Source: Curtobacterium oceanosedimentum
GTDB lineage: Bacteria > Actinomycetota > Actinomycetes > Actinomycetales > Microbacteriaceae
Assembly (NCBI RefSeq): GCF_020297365.1
Contig: NZ_JAIXIG010000010.1
Location: forward strand, 36,834 to 100,833
Direction of reading: 5' to 3'
DNA: 64,000 bases
The notes beneath the pieces were generated by a model. The model did no database searches. It saw only the letters and a program-made list of their open reading frames with translations, and was not told the DNA's origin. Position numbers and translations under genes: made by a program. Positions 36,603-45,550 of this stretch are shown here, piece by piece (within the stretch, counting starts at the first letter, position 1; each line of letters starts with the position of its first letter).

Positions 36603-37688
36603 GTGGACGACGAACGCCCGGCAGCCGCGCCGGACCCGGCGGGCGAACTCGCACAGGCCGAGGACGCCGACGTCACGGTACGGATCGACCGGGTCGCCGT
36701 CGACGGGACCTACGTCCGGGTGAGCTCGATCGGCCACCCCGGCTCCCGAGCGTTCGTGCTGGTCGCGGGGCTCGGTATCGCCTCGACGTACTACGAACGG
36801 CTCGCCCCGCACCTCAACGAGAACGGCCCCGTGCACGCGCTCGACCTGCCGGGCTTCGCCGGGGTCCCGCCGTTCCGCGGGCGGGTGTCGATCGAGCGCT
36901 ACGCCGACGCGGTCGAACGCGTCATCGACGACCTGCGCCTCGAGGACCCGGTGCTCGTCGGCCACTCGATGGGCACGCAGGTCGTGACCGAGGTGGCCGC
37001 CCGCCGCCCCGACGTCTCGGACCTCGTGCTGATCAGCCCGGTCGTCGACTCGCACGCGCGGACCGTCCGGCAGTCGGCGTTCCGGTTCCTGCGGTCGGCG
37101 CTGCACGAACCCGCTGCCGTGCGCTGGCACGCGGTCACCGCGTACGCGCTGTGCGGCTGGCACTGGTTCCACAAGGTGCTGCCGCGGATGATCGCGTTCC
37201 CGATCGAGGAGCGCGCGGCGCACGTGCGGGCGCGCACCCTGATCGTGCGCGGTGAGCACGACGCGATGGTCCCGCGTGACTGGGTGCGTCGGCTGGCGCG
37301 GGTGTTCCCGTACGCGGTGCTCCGCGAGGTCGTCGACGGCGCCCACTCCGTCATGCACGCGCAGGCCGACGCGGTCGCCCGGCTCGCGGTGGCGCACGTC
37401 GACCGCCGGTTGCCCGACCGCGGGGTGTCCTCGCTGCAGCGGGTGCGCGACGACTCCACCTCGTCCGACCTGGCCCGGCTCGGACCCGGCGACGCCTGGC
37501 TGCTCGTCAAGTCCCGGTTCATCGAGCTGTTCGGCATGGCGCGCAACGACGACGAAACGCTCGAGGCGGCAAAGTCCGCGCACGCCGTGGCGATGGCGGA
37601 CGGCGACGACGTCCCCGTCGACCCGGCGGACCGCCGCGCGGTGGTCGACGCGGTCGCGCCGGAGACGGACCGGCGGCAGGAGCCGTGA
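36603..37688 (+). CDS. alpha/beta-fold hydrolase
   Basis: This 361-residue protein has the oxyanion region LVAGLGIASTYYERLAP, the nucleophile elbow VGHSMGTQV (Ser near residue 123), the acid in RGEHDAMVP, and the catalytic His in DGAHSVMH. All three triad residues are therefore present. A C-terminal extension of about 90 residues after the fold is unusual and carries no known domain. Substrate unknown. TATCCT (a -10 box) and GAGGAG (a ribosome site) precede GTG at 36603, so this gene has a leadered transcript, unlike many neighbours. Confidence 0.87.
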   Translation: MDDERPAAAPDPAGELAQAEDADVTVRIDRVAVDGTYVRVSSIGHPGSRAFVLVAGLGIASTYYERLAPHLNENGPVHALDLPGFAGVPPFRGRVSIERYADAVERVIDDLRLEDPVLVGHSMGTQVVTEVAARRPDVSDLVLISPVVDSHARTVRQSAFRFLRSALHEPAAVRWHAVTAYALCGWHWFHKVLPRMIAFPIEERAAHVRARTLIVRGEHDAMVPRDWVRRLARVFPYAVLREVVDGAHSVMHAQADAVARLAVAHVDRRLPDRGVSSLQRVRDDSTSSDLARLGPGDAWLLVKSRFIELFGMARNDDETLEAAKSAHAVAMADGDDVPVDPADRRAVVDAVAPETDRRQEP

Positions 37689-37694
37689 CGCGCC

Positions 37695-37735
37695 GGAGGC
37701 CCGGTGCCGGTCCGTCGGACCGGCACCGGGCCTCC
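37695..37735. terminator. bidirectional terminator hairpin
   Basis: Perfect 19-base stem (37695-37713 and 37717-37735; GGAGGCCCGGTGCCGGTCC) with a 3-base loop between convergent genes ending at 37688 and 37746. It should stop transcription from both sides. Confidence 0.82.
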
Positions 37736-37745
37736 AGGCGGCCGG

Positions 37746-38939
37746 TCAGGGCGTGATGCGCCCCCGCAGCATGTCGGGCGTCAGGGAGTTCGCCTCGGCG
37801 AGGACCTGCCGGGCCGCGTCGGTCTGGTCCGGCACGTTCCAGAGCAGGACACCCCGGACCGTCCCGTCGTCGTCGAGGTAGTAGACGACGCCGGTGGTCA
37901 GCGGATCCTGCCAGTCCTCGAGGGTGTCCAGCTCCGTGGAGACCCGTCCGACGGCCTCGTAGCCCATGTCGAAGACGTTCGAGTAGAACATCGGCGTGTG
38001 GTCGTAGGTCTCGTCGGCGTCGGCCAGGTTGCGACCGGCCTGCCGACCCTGCTGCTTCGCGTTGTCGACGTGCTCGACCCGGCGGGTCCCGAGGATCCGG
38101 TCCGGGTACTCGGCGACGTCACCGGCGGCGAACACCGAGTCGTCGTCGGTCAGCAGGGTGGACGACACCACGATGCCGTCGCGCACGGTCAGGCCGGCGT
38201 CGGCGGCGAGCCCGGTCTGCGCTTCGATGCCGAGCCCGGCGACGACCGCGTCGGCCTCGATCACGGAGCCGTCGTCCAGCGTCAGCACGACGCCGCCGTC
38301 GGTCTCCTCGCCCTGTTCGACCCGGCGCCCGGTGCGGAGCTCGACGCCGTGGTCGACGAAGCGCTGCTGGAACGCGCGCGCCAGGTCGTCGGGGAACATG
38401 TGGCCGCCGAGCACCTCGTCCGGGGTGACGAGCGTGACGCGGGCGCCGTTCTGCACGATGCCGGCGGCGATCTCGGTGCCGATGTAGCTGCCCCCGACCA
38501 CCGCGACGTGCGCCCCGGCGTCGGCGAGCTCGCGGAGCCGGCGGTAGTCGGCCGCGCTGCGGTAGTCGAGCACCCGGTCGGACGGAGCGAGCCCCGGCAG
38601 GCTGCGCGGCTTCCCGCCGGTCGCGATGAGCAGCCGCTCGTACCCGTGCGTCGACCCGTCGGCGGTCGTGACGGTCTTCGCGGCACGGTCGATCGCGGTC
38701 ACCGCGGTGCCGAGCACGAACTGCGCGCCCGTCTCCTCGGTGTGCAGGTCGACCTTCTCGTCCCAGCTGAAGTCCGGGTCGGTCCACAGCTTCTTCGAGA
38801 GCGCCGGCCGGGCGTAGGGCCGGTCGACGTCCTCGCTCACGATGCCGATCGAGCCGTCGGCGTCGAGTTCGCGGACGCCGCGGGCAGCGGCGTCCGCGAC
38901 CATCCCGCCGCCGACGATGAGGTAGCGGAAGTCGGTCAT
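37746..38939 (-). CDS. FAD-dependent NAD(P)H oxidoreductase (ferredoxin-reductase-like)
   Basis: This 397-residue flavoprotein has FAD loop IVGGGMVADAAARGV at residues 8-22, the motif GGKPRSLPG, and an NAD(P)-binding VAVVGGSYIGTEIAAGIV near residue 155. The second FAD motif is VFAAGDVAEYP, followed by HVDNAKQQGR. The pattern matches ferredoxin/rubredoxin reductases and AIF-like oxidoreductases. It may supply electrons to a small redox protein not seen here. ATG at 38939 has a ribosome site AGGAGT. It follows the SDR gene by 7 bases and is probably in one operon with it. Confidence 0.88.
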   Translation of the reverse strand: MTDFRYLIVGGGMVADAAARGVRELDADGSIGIVSEDVDRPYARPALSKKLWTDPDFSWDEKVDLHTEETGAQFVLGTAVTAIDRAAKTVTTADGSTHGYERLLIATGGKPRSLPGLAPSDRVLDYRSAADYRRLRELADAGAHVAVVGGSYIGTEIAAGIVQNGARVTLVTPDEVLGGHMFPDDLARAFQQRFVDHGVELRTGRRVEQGEETDGGVVLTLDDGSVIEADAVVAGLGIEAQTGLAADAGLTVRDGIVVSSTLLTDDDSVFAAGDVAEYPDRILGTRRVEHVDNAKQQGRQAGRNLADADETYDHTPMFYSNVFDMGYEAVGRVSTELDTLEDWQDPLTTGVVYYLDDDGTVRGVLLWNVPDQTDAARQVLAEANSLTPDMLRGRITP

Positions 38940-38946
38940 GGCACTC

Positions 38947-39747
38947 CTAGATCGTGGCGACCGAGCCGGAGTCGACCCGGTAGTTCGAACCGTTGACGAA
39001 GCTCGCCAGGTCGGAGCACAGGAACGCCACGACGTTCGCGACCTCCTCGGGCTCCCCACGACGGTCGAGCTCCATGTACGGACGCTCCTCGTCGAGGAAC
39101 GACGTGATCGCGTCGTCGAAGCTCTGGCCCGTCTGCTCGGCCCGCTTCTTCATCATCGCGTCGGTCATCGGCGTGTGGATGAACGCCGGCGAGACGGTGT
39201 TCACGAGCAGGCCCTCGCTCGCGTAGGACCGCGACAGGCCCTTCGCGAACGACAGCACCCCGGCCTTGGCGGCGCAGTAGGGCAGCTCGTCGTCGTACGG
39301 CTGGGTGGCGTCCTCGGACACCAGGTACACGATCCGACCCCAGCCGCCCTGGCGCAGGTCGCCGATGAACTCGCGCGTGATCCGCACGGGGCCCATCAGG
39401 TCGATGTCGATCGTCTCGGCCCAGCCGACCTCGTCGATCTCGTGGAACATGCCCTGCGCGCCGGTGACGCCCGAGGACTGCACGAGGATGTCGATCTCGC
39501 CGACCGCCTCGCGCACCTCGTCGTGCAGCACGGCGAGGCTCTCGGCGCTCCGAACGTCGGCCGCGAAGGCGTGCAGCTTGCCGAGCGGCGCCTCGAGCTG
39601 GTCCGCGCTCGTGTCCAGCCGGCTCTGGTCGATGTCGGACACGACCACGGTCGCACCCTCCGCCAGGAGGATGCGAGCCGTGTTCCAGCCGATGCCGGAG
39701 TCGCCGCCGAAGACGAGGGCGGTCTTGCCCTGGATGCCGAGGTCCAC
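38947..39747 (-). CDS. SDR-family oxidoreductase
   Basis: This 266-residue classical SDR has cofactor loop GGDSGIGWNTARILLAEGA near residue 16 (the first Gly usually follows TG; here it is FGGDSG). VSDIDQSRLD suggests NAD preference by its acidic residue. The NAG-equivalent SSGVTGAQG lies mid-protein, the catalytic Ser is in YLVSEDATQ, and YxxxK is in PYCAAKAG. The substrate is unknown. GTG at 39747 (VDLGIQGKTALV) has GGGGG upstream. It is 8 bases downstream of the Dps gene end and 7 bases upstream of the FAD oxidoreductase gene, so these probably form an operon. Confidence 0.87.
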   Translation of the reverse strand: MDLGIQGKTALVFGGDSGIGWNTARILLAEGATVVVSDIDQSRLDTSADQLEAPLGKLHAFAADVRSAESLAVLHDEVREAVGEIDILVQSSGVTGAQGMFHEIDEVGWAETIDIDLMGPVRITREFIGDLRQGGWGRIVYLVSEDATQPYDDELPYCAAKAGVLSFAKGLSRSYASEGLLVNTVSPAFIHTPMTDAMMKKRAEQTGQSFDDAITSFLDEERPYMELDRRGEPEEVANVVAFLCSDLASFVNGSNYRVDSGSVATI

Positions 39748-39755
39748 CCGACCCC

Positions 39756-40262
39756 CTACGCGTGCGCCGACGCGTCGGCGACGGCGGGCGTGGTGGCCGA
39801 GGCCAGCGGGGTGCTCGGAGCGCGGTTCTCGGCGGAGACCATCCACGCGAGCTGCTCGAGGCGCTCGATGAAGCCGTGGAGCAGGTCCGCGGTCGTCGGG
39901 TCCTCGTCGTCGACCTCGTCGTGCACGTCGCGCATGGTGCCGGTGGCCTGGTACAGGCGCAGCGTGATCTGGTCGATAGCGTCGTGCGTGGCGATCTCGC
40001 CGTCCGGGAAGGCGTCGAGGTGGCTGCCCGCGGAGACGGTCGCCGAGCGGCCGTCCGGCACGAGGTAGAGCGCACGCATGCGCTCGGCGGTGTCGTCGGC
40101 GAACTCACGGGCCGCGTCGACGATCTCGTCGAGCTGCAGGTGCAGGTCGCGGAAGTTGGTGCCGAGGATGTTCCAGTGCGCCTGCTTGCCCTGGAGGTGC
40201 AGGTCGATGAGGTCCACGAGGACCGCTTGGAGGTTCTTGCCCATCTTGTCCGAAGCGTGCAT
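39756..40262 (-). CDS. dps: Dps-family ferritin-like DNA protection protein
   Basis: This 168-residue protein has the Dps ferroxidase signature at the dimer interface: KQAHWNILGTNFRDLHLQLDE (His, Asp and Glu ligands at residues about 34-50). The four-helix bundle follows. The tail after residue 145 is Ala/Thr-rich and short. Dps oxidises Fe2+ with peroxide and stores iron as a 12-mer, protecting DNA. A strong ribosome site AAAGGAG precedes the ATG at 40262. The gene lies between a MarR gene and redox enzymes on one strand, consistent with an oxidative-stress group. Confidence 0.93.
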   Translation of the reverse strand: MHASDKMGKNLQAVLVDLIDLHLQGKQAHWNILGTNFRDLHLQLDEIVDAAREFADDTAERMRALYLVPDGRSATVSAGSHLDAFPDGEIATHDAIDQITLRLYQATGTMRDVHDEVDDEDPTTADLLHGFIERLEQLAWMVSAENRAPSTPLASATTPAVADASAHA

Positions 40263-40358
40263 GGTTGCGACTCCTTTTGCGTCAGTGACCGTTCCGGTCT
40301 ACGCGGTGTCGCAGTGACCGCTCCCAGTGCGCTCGGAGGCGGCGTCCCCCGGGGGTGC

Positions 40359-40871
40359 TCAGTGCGCGGGTGCGGGGTCGACCTGGTCGACGGCCTCGCG
40401 CATCTGCTCGAGGAACCCGGCCACGATCCGTGCCTCGGACGCGGGGAGGCCCTCGGCGATCGACATCATCCGTCGGTGCATCACGCCGAGCGTGGCGCGG
40501 ACCTCGTCGTCGGTGTCGGTCGTCGGCGTGATCACGAGCGCCCGACGGTCGGTGGGGTGCGGGTCGCGTCGCACGTGGTTCGACTTCACCAGGCGGTCGA
40601 TGAGGATCGTGGTCGACGCCGACGAGATCTTCAGGTAGGCGGCGAGGTCCTTCGGGCTGACCATCCGGCCGGCGCGTTGCGCCTGCAGCAGGAAGCGCAC
40701 CGCGAGCAGGTCGGTCTCACCCATCCCCATCGAGTCGCGGGTGCGTCGCCGCATCGCGGTCTCCGCGGCCCGGTAGCGCCGGAGTGCGTTGAGGACCGCG
40801 ACCCCGCGCTGGGTCGCGTCGTCGTCCGGGAACCAGTACCCGGACGCCTCGGTGATCTCCTGCGTCGACAT
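40359..40871 (-). CDS. MarR-family transcriptional regulator
   Basis: This 170-residue protein has a MarR-type winged helix (MVSPKDLAAYLKISSASTTI, then LIDRLVKSNHVRRDPHPTDR, the wing with DRR), flanked by dimerisation helices. MarR proteins bind 16-20-base palindromes and respond to phenolics or oxidants. TACCCT on the minus strand ends 7 bases before ATG at 40871. A palindrome TAGG-CGT-CCTA at 40899-40909 lies just upstream and may be its autoregulatory site. Likely targets are the Dps and SDR genes downstream or the reductase upstream. Confidence 0.9.
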   Translation of the reverse strand: MSTQEITEASGYWFPDDDATQRGVAVLNALRRYRAAETAMRRRTRDSMGMGETDLLAVRFLLQAQRAGRMVSPKDLAAYLKISSASTTILIDRLVKSNHVRRDPHPTDRRALVITPTTDTDDEVRATLGVMHRRMMSIAEGLPASEARIVAGFLEQMREAVDQVDPAPAH

Positions 40872-40894
40872 GGGCTTCAGGGTAACCCGTCTCC

Positions 40895-40910
40895 TTACTA
40901 GGCGTCCTAA
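40895..40910. promoter_or_regulatory. possible MarR operator
   Basis: TTACTAGGCGTCCTAA contains the palindrome TAGG-N3-CCTA (40899-40909). It lies about 10 bases upstream of the MarR -10 box in a region less GC-rich than its surroundings. Confidence 0.5.
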
Positions 40911-40972
40911 CGAACCTCGGCGCCCTGGCGAACGTCCCCGTCCACCGTCCCGCCCGTGCGGACGCACCGGAC

Positions 40973-41014
40973 GGACGGGAGGCCCGTGGCGGGGTCGCCA
41001 CGGGCCGCCCGTCC
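40973..41014. terminator. GGGAGGCCC-family hairpin terminator
   Basis: A 19-base stem GGACGGGAGGCCCGTGGCG with one mismatch and a 4-base loop lies 16 bases beyond the FMN reductase stop (minus strand), upstream of the MarR gene. Confidence 0.75.
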
Positions 41015-41030
41015 GTCTCCTGGTCGCGCG

Positions 41031-41597
41031 TTACGCGGCGGCCGGTTCGTCCGTGGCGGCCGCGGCCTCGGCGAGCGCGGTGAGCGCGCCCTGCACGAGC
41101 GTCGTGACCTCGGCGTCCTCACGCGGGTGGGTCTCCGCGAAGCGGACGACCGACTGCGGGATGGCGACCTTGACGTCCTCGAGCACCTTCGCGCCGGCGA
41201 TGCCGGCGGCCTTGCGGGCGTCGTCGTGCGCCCAGACGCCGCCGTACTGACCGAAGGCGGAGCCGATCACGGCGAGGGGCTTGCCGGACAGCGGCGATGC
41301 GCCGAACGGCCGCGAACCCCAGTCCAGGGCGTTCTTCAGGACGGCGGGGATCGTGCCGTTGTACTCGGGGGTGATCAGCAGCACGCCGTCCGCGGCGGCG
41401 ACGGCGTCACGGAAGGCGACGGCCGGTGCCGGCGGGGTGTCGCCGTCGATGTCCTCGTTGTAGAAGGGCAGGTCGACGATGCCGTCGAAGGTCTGCAGCT
41501 CGATGCCCTCCGGCGCGTGGTGCGCGGCGGCCTCGGCGAGCTTGCGGTTGATGGAGTCGGCGCGCAGGCTGCCGACGAGGACGAGGACGTTCGTCAT
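41031..41597 (-). CDS. NADPH-dependent FMN reductase
   Basis: This 188-residue flavodoxin-fold protein has the FMN phosphate loop VLVGSLRADSINRKLAE at residues 6-22, the flavin motif TPEYNGTIPAVLKNALDW, and GSAFGQYGGVWAHDDARKA. It reduces FMN, quinones or azo compounds with NADPH. The Ala/Glu-rich last 25 residues are variable. ATG at 41597 has AGAGGGAT upstream. It is divergent from the GH13 gene. Being next to a MarR gene and Dps, it may take part in the same redox response. Confidence 0.92.
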   Translation of the reverse strand: MTNVLVLVGSLRADSINRKLAEAAAHHAPEGIELQTFDGIVDLPFYNEDIDGDTPPAPAVAFRDAVAAADGVLLITPEYNGTIPAVLKNALDWGSRPFGASPLSGKPLAVIGSAFGQYGGVWAHDDARKAAGIAGAKVLEDVKVAIPQSVVRFAETHPREDAEVTTLVQGALTALAEAAAATDEPAAA

Positions 41598-41684
41598 GGG
41601 GATCCCTCTGGTTCTGTTCTGGGTCGGAAAGGTGTCTGCGACAACCAATCCGATCGTACGGGTCCGCATTCCCGGACGCCTGGG

Positions 41685-41690
41685 TACGGT
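41685..41690 (+). promoter_or_regulatory. -10 box (TACGGT) of the GH13 gene
   Basis: TACGGT is 6 bases (GGCGGC) before GTG at 41697. No ribosome site is present; leaderless promoter candidate. Confidence 0.6.
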
Positions 41691-41696
41691 GGCGGC

Positions 41697-43343
41697 GTGA
41701 GCACCCTTCGGACCCCGGCCAGCACGCCCCGCACGCCCGACCCGGACTGGTGGCGGGACGCCGTCGTCTACCAGGTCTACCCGCGCAGCTTCGCCGACAC
41801 GGACGGCGACGGACTCGGCGACGTCGCGGGCATCACGAGCCGCGTGCCGTACCTGGCGTCGCTCGGGGTCGATGCGCTCTGGCTCTCCCCGTTCTTCCCG
41901 TCGCCGCTCGCCGACGGCGGCTACGACGTCGCCGACTACCGGGCGGTGGACCCGCGGCTCGGGTCCCTCGCGGACCTCGACGCCCTGGTCCGGGCGGCGC
42001 ACGAGCACGACCTCAAGGTCATCGTCGACGTCGTGCCGAACCACACCTCGGACCAGCACGAGTGGTTCCGCGCGGCGCTGGCGTCCCCGTCCGGGTCGGT
42101 GGAGCGAGCGCGCTACGTGTTCCGCGAGGGCACCGGTGCGTCCGGCGAGCTCCCGCCGAGCGACTGGGTCTCGAACTTCGGCGGCAGTGCCTGGACCCGG
42201 GTGCCCGACGGGCAGTGGTACCTGCACCTGTTCGCCCCCGAGCAGCCCGACCTGGACTGGTCGAACCCCGAGGTCCGCGCCGACTTCGAGGACACCCTGC
42301 GCTTCTGGTCCGACCGCGGCGTCGACGGGTTCCGGGTCGACGTGGCGCACGGGCTGGCGAAGGACCTGTCGACGCCGTACCGGCCCTCGAACGAGCACGC
42401 GCTGCCGCTCGACGGCTCGGACCCGCTGTACGACCGGGACGAGGTGCACGAGATCTTCGCGGGGTGGCGTCGCGTGCTCGACGAGTACGACCCGCCCCGT
42501 GCCGCGGTGGCCGAGGCCTGGGCGCCGGCACCCCGCCGGGTCCTCTACGCGCGTCCGACCGAGCTCGGGCAGGCGTTCAACTTCGACCTGCTCGAGTCGC
42601 CCTTCGCCCCCGACGCCTTCCGGGAGATCATCGAGCGCAACCTGGCCGCGTCCGAGCAGTCCGGCGCGTCGAGCACGTGGGTGCTGTCGAACCACGACGT
42701 CGTCCGCCACGCGACCCGCTACGGCCTGCCGGAGGATACCGACACCGACGCCTGGCTGCTGACCGACGGCACGGCACCGGCGCTCGACCGGGCACGGGGG
42801 CTCCGCCGGGCACGGGCGGCGACGCTGCTCATGCTCGCGCTGCCCGGGTCGTCGTACGTGTACCAGGGCGAGGAGCTCGGCCTGCACGAGGCCGCCGCCA
42901 TCCCCCGCGACCAGCTGCAGGACCCGAAGTGGCTGCGCTCCGGCCACACCGTGAAGGGCCGGGACGGCTGCCGCGTGCCGATCCCGTGGACCACGACCGG
43001 ACCGTCCTTCGGCTTCGGCGAGGTCGCACCGCTCCTGCCGCAGCCGGCCGACTTCGGGGCGTCCTCGGTGGAGGCGCTCGACGGCGACCCGACATCGACG
43101 CTGTCGCTCTACCGGGACGCCCTGGCTGCCCGGCGCCGACTGCAACGGGGCGAGGAACTCGCCTGGCTGGACGCCGGCCCCGACGTCGTCGCGTTCGCGC
43201 GGCACGAGGGATGGCGGTCGGTCACGAACTTCGGGACCACCCCGGTGCCGTTGCCGGACGGCACGGTCGTCGTCGCGTCGGCGCCGCTCGACGGGGTCGC
43301 CCCCGGCGTCCTGCCCGGTGAGACGACGGTGTGGTTGGCCTGA
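41697..43343 (+). CDS. GH13 alpha-glucosidase (oligo-1,6-glucosidase-like)
   Basis: This 548-residue cytosolic enzyme has the GH13 conserved regions in order: DVVPNHTS, then DGFRVDVAHG with the catalytic Asp nucleophile, AEAWAP with the acid/base Glu, and LSNHDVVR with the third Asp. The segment VYQVYPRSFADTDGDGLGD and the length match subfamily GH13_17/23/30 enzymes that hydrolyse sucrose, maltose or isomaltose. GTG at 41697 is chosen by its leaderless promoter. It is divergent from the FMN reductase. Confidence 0.92.
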   Translation: MSTLRTPASTPRTPDPDWWRDAVVYQVYPRSFADTDGDGLGDVAGITSRVPYLASLGVDALWLSPFFPSPLADGGYDVADYRAVDPRLGSLADLDALVRAAHEHDLKVIVDVVPNHTSDQHEWFRAALASPSGSVERARYVFREGTGASGELPPSDWVSNFGGSAWTRVPDGQWYLHLFAPEQPDLDWSNPEVRADFEDTLRFWSDRGVDGFRVDVAHGLAKDLSTPYRPSNEHALPLDGSDPLYDRDEVHEIFAGWRRVLDEYDPPRAAVAEAWAPAPRRVLYARPTELGQAFNFDLLESPFAPDAFREIIERNLAASEQSGASSTWVLSNHDVVRHATRYGLPEDTDTDAWLLTDGTAPALDRARGLRRARAATLLMLALPGSSYVYQGEELGLHEAAAIPRDQLQDPKWLRSGHTVKGRDGCRVPIPWTTTGPSFGFGEVAPLLPQPADFGASSVEALDGDPTSTLSLYRDALAARRRLQRGEELAWLDAGPDVVAFARHEGWRSVTNFGTTPVPLPDGTVVVASAPLDGVAPGVLPGETTVWLA

Positions 43344-43444
43344 TCGGTCGCGTTCTCCCTGCACAGCCGGGAGGCGCGTGACGGCGTTCCACAGATCGTC
43401 TCGCCACCGCGTGTGGTCGGTGTCGCGATCGCGAGCATCGGGAC

Positions 43445-45406
43445 ATGACAGATCCCACTGCTCCAACAATGGCCCCACGCGTGCTCCGGTCACGGGTCGC
43501 GCGTCGTCTCGCCGCGGCGTGCACCGCGCTGACGGCACTCGTCGTGCTCGCGGCGCCCGCCGTCCACCCGAGCGGGTCGAGCGCCGCGGCGCTCGACTTC
43601 CCCTACGTCAACCAGTTCTCCAGCGCGTCCGGCGGTGCCCTGCACGGTGACGCGTCGGTCTCGGGCGGTCGGCTCCGGCTGACCGACGACGTCCGGAACC
43701 AGGCCGGGGCGTGGTCGACGAACGACACGTTCCCGTCCGACACCGGGCTCGAGATCGAGTTCACGTACGCGATGTACACCGCCAAGGACGACCCCGGCGC
43801 CGACGGGCTGCTGCTCTACCTGGCCGACGGTGCGGCGGCGCAGGGCGTCGGGTCCTTCGGCGCCGGCCTCGGGTACGCCTGCCGGAAGGAAGCGACCGAG
43901 GGCGGTGGGCGCGCGTGCGACCTCCCGGGCGTGCCCGGGGGCTTCGCCGCCGTGGCGATCGACCACTACGGCAACTTCTCGTCACGCATCAACGGGTCCG
44001 GCCCCGGAGCGGAGCCCGACCACGTCGTGGTCCGTGGTTCGGGCAACGGGACCGAGGGGTACCGCTACGTCGCCGGCGTGCAGGCGCCCGGCGGCACCGT
44101 GACCGCGGGGTCCACGCCCCGGAAGGTGCGGGTCACGCTGGTGCCGGACGACGACGGCGGGCTCGCCGTCACGGTGCGGCTGCAGGCGGGCTCGACCATG
44201 CGGACCGTGCTCGACCGGGTCCCGCTGCACGGTGACGGCCAGGCGCCGCTGCCGAGCACGCTCCGGCTCGGCTTCGCGGGTGCCACCGGCAGTCACGTGG
44301 ACAAGCACGAGGTCGACGCGCTGCGGGTGTGGAAGCCGGCCGACCTGTCCGTCGAGCACGACCTGCCCGCGACCGCGACGGCCGGCGAGCCGCTCCGGTA
44401 CACCGTGACGGCGCGGAACCCCGGCCCGAACCCCACCGACCCGAGCCCGCTCGTGGTCGACGTGCCGGACGGCGTCGAGGACGTCACCTGGACGTGCGCG
44501 GCCACGGACGGCTCCGCCTGTGCGACGGCGTCCGGGTCGGGTGACGTGTCGACCGACCTGTCCCTGCCCCGTGGGGGCTCCGCCGTCGTCACGGTCGAGG
44601 GGCGGATCGCCGACGGTGCCGAGGGCGCGCTCGAGAGCGTCGCGACCATCGCACCACCGCCGTCGCTGTCCGACACGAACGAGGCGGACAACGCATCGCG
44701 GGCGAGCACGACCGTCTCCGCCGCACCCGTCGACGCCCACGTCGAGACGGGCAAGTCGGTGTCGCCGTCGACCGTCCGGCCCGGGGACGAGGTCGAGTAC
44801 CTGGTGACCGCCCGGAACCGTGGGCCGGCGGTGGCGCAGCAGGTCGGCGCCGTCGACGAGCTGCCCGCCGCGATGCGCTTCGCCGGGTCCGACGACGGCT
44901 GCACGGCCGAGGGGCAGCGGGTGACCTGCCGCTCCGAGGTCGCGCTCGAGGCGGGGGAGACCCTGGACTTCCGGATCCGCGCCGTGCTCGACCCGGGCTA
45001 CCAGGGTGACGGTTCCGACGTCGAGAACGTGGCGACCGCGACGTCGCCGAGCGACCCGGACGGCGGCGACCCGTCGACCGGTGTCGTGGTGGTCGTGGTG
45101 CCGGACGACCAGGACCCGCAGCCGAGCCCGACGCCGACGGGGCCTGCGCCCGCGGACCGGCCGGACGCCGACGACGGTGGCGCCGCCGTCGACGCCCCGG
45201 ACGGCGACGAGCACCAGCCGGGCGCACCGGCGGCCGACCGTGGCCCGAGCGAGCCGGCGGGGGCGCTCGCCTACACCGGCGCCGAGGGGCTGGGGCTGCT
45301 CGCCGCGCTCGCCGCCGCGCTCGCAGCGGTCGGTGCCACGAGCTGGTGGGCCGTCCGGCGACGCGCCCGCCGAGCGGCCTCGCCAGGGGACTCGCAGCAG
45401 CCGTGA
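43445..45406 (+). CDS. secreted lectin-like/DUF11 surface protein with LAYTG sorting signal
   Basis: The 653-residue protein begins with a twin-segment signal peptide (basic N-terminus, then LAAACTALTALVVLAAPAV). Residues about 50-295 resemble an L-type lectin beta-sandwich (FPYVNQFSSASGGALHGDAS, then VAIDHYGNFSSRINGSGPGA). Two DUF11 repeats follow (PATATAGEPLRYTVTARNPG and SPSTVRPGDEVEYLVTARNR). A Pro/Asp-rich spacer leads to LAYTG, a membrane helix and an Arg-rich tail. LAxTG is the motif cut by actinobacterial sortase E. It is probably a cell-wall-anchored adhesin or polysaccharide-binding protein. Confidence 0.85.
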   Translation: MTDPTAPTMAPRVLRSRVARRLAAACTALTALVVLAAPAVHPSGSSAAALDFPYVNQFSSASGGALHGDASVSGGRLRLTDDVRNQAGAWSTNDTFPSDTGLEIEFTYAMYTAKDDPGADGLLLYLADGAAAQGVGSFGAGLGYACRKEATEGGGRACDLPGVPGGFAAVAIDHYGNFSSRINGSGPGAEPDHVVVRGSGNGTEGYRYVAGVQAPGGTVTAGSTPRKVRVTLVPDDDGGLAVTVRLQAGSTMRTVLDRVPLHGDGQAPLPSTLRLGFAGATGSHVDKHEVDALRVWKPADLSVEHDLPATATAGEPLRYTVTARNPGPNPTDPSPLVVDVPDGVEDVTWTCAATDGSACATASGSGDVSTDLSLPRGGSAVVTVEGRIADGAEGALESVATIAPPPSLSDTNEADNASRASTTVSAAPVDAHVETGKSVSPSTVRPGDEVEYLVTARNRGPAVAQQVGAVDELPAAMRFAGSDDGCTAEGQRVTCRSEVALEAGETLDFRIRAVLDPGYQGDGSDVENVATATSPSDPDGGDPSTGVVVVVVPDDQDPQPSPTPTGPAPADRPDADDGGAAVDAPDGDEHQPGAPAADRGPSEPAGALAYTGAEGLGLLAALAAALAAVGATSWWAVRRRARRAASPGDSQQP

Positions 45407-45411
45407 ACCGG

Positions 45412-45445
45412 CCCGGGCGGTGCCGGGGAACCGGTGCCGCCCGGG
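45412..45445. terminator. terminator hairpin after the surface protein gene
   Basis: CCCGGGCGGTGCCGG (45412-45426) pairs with CCGGTGCCGCCCGGG (45431-45445), with a symmetric 2-base internal loop and a GGAA tetraloop, 6 bases after the stop codon. Confidence 0.65.
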
Positions 45446-45550
45446 GCTGGCGGCCGTGGTCCCGCCGGCTCCGAGCCCCGGCGCCGGTCGGGTGCCCACC
45501 ACACCGGCGGTAGGATCGACTCCACGATCCGCATGCCCGAAAGAGGTCTC

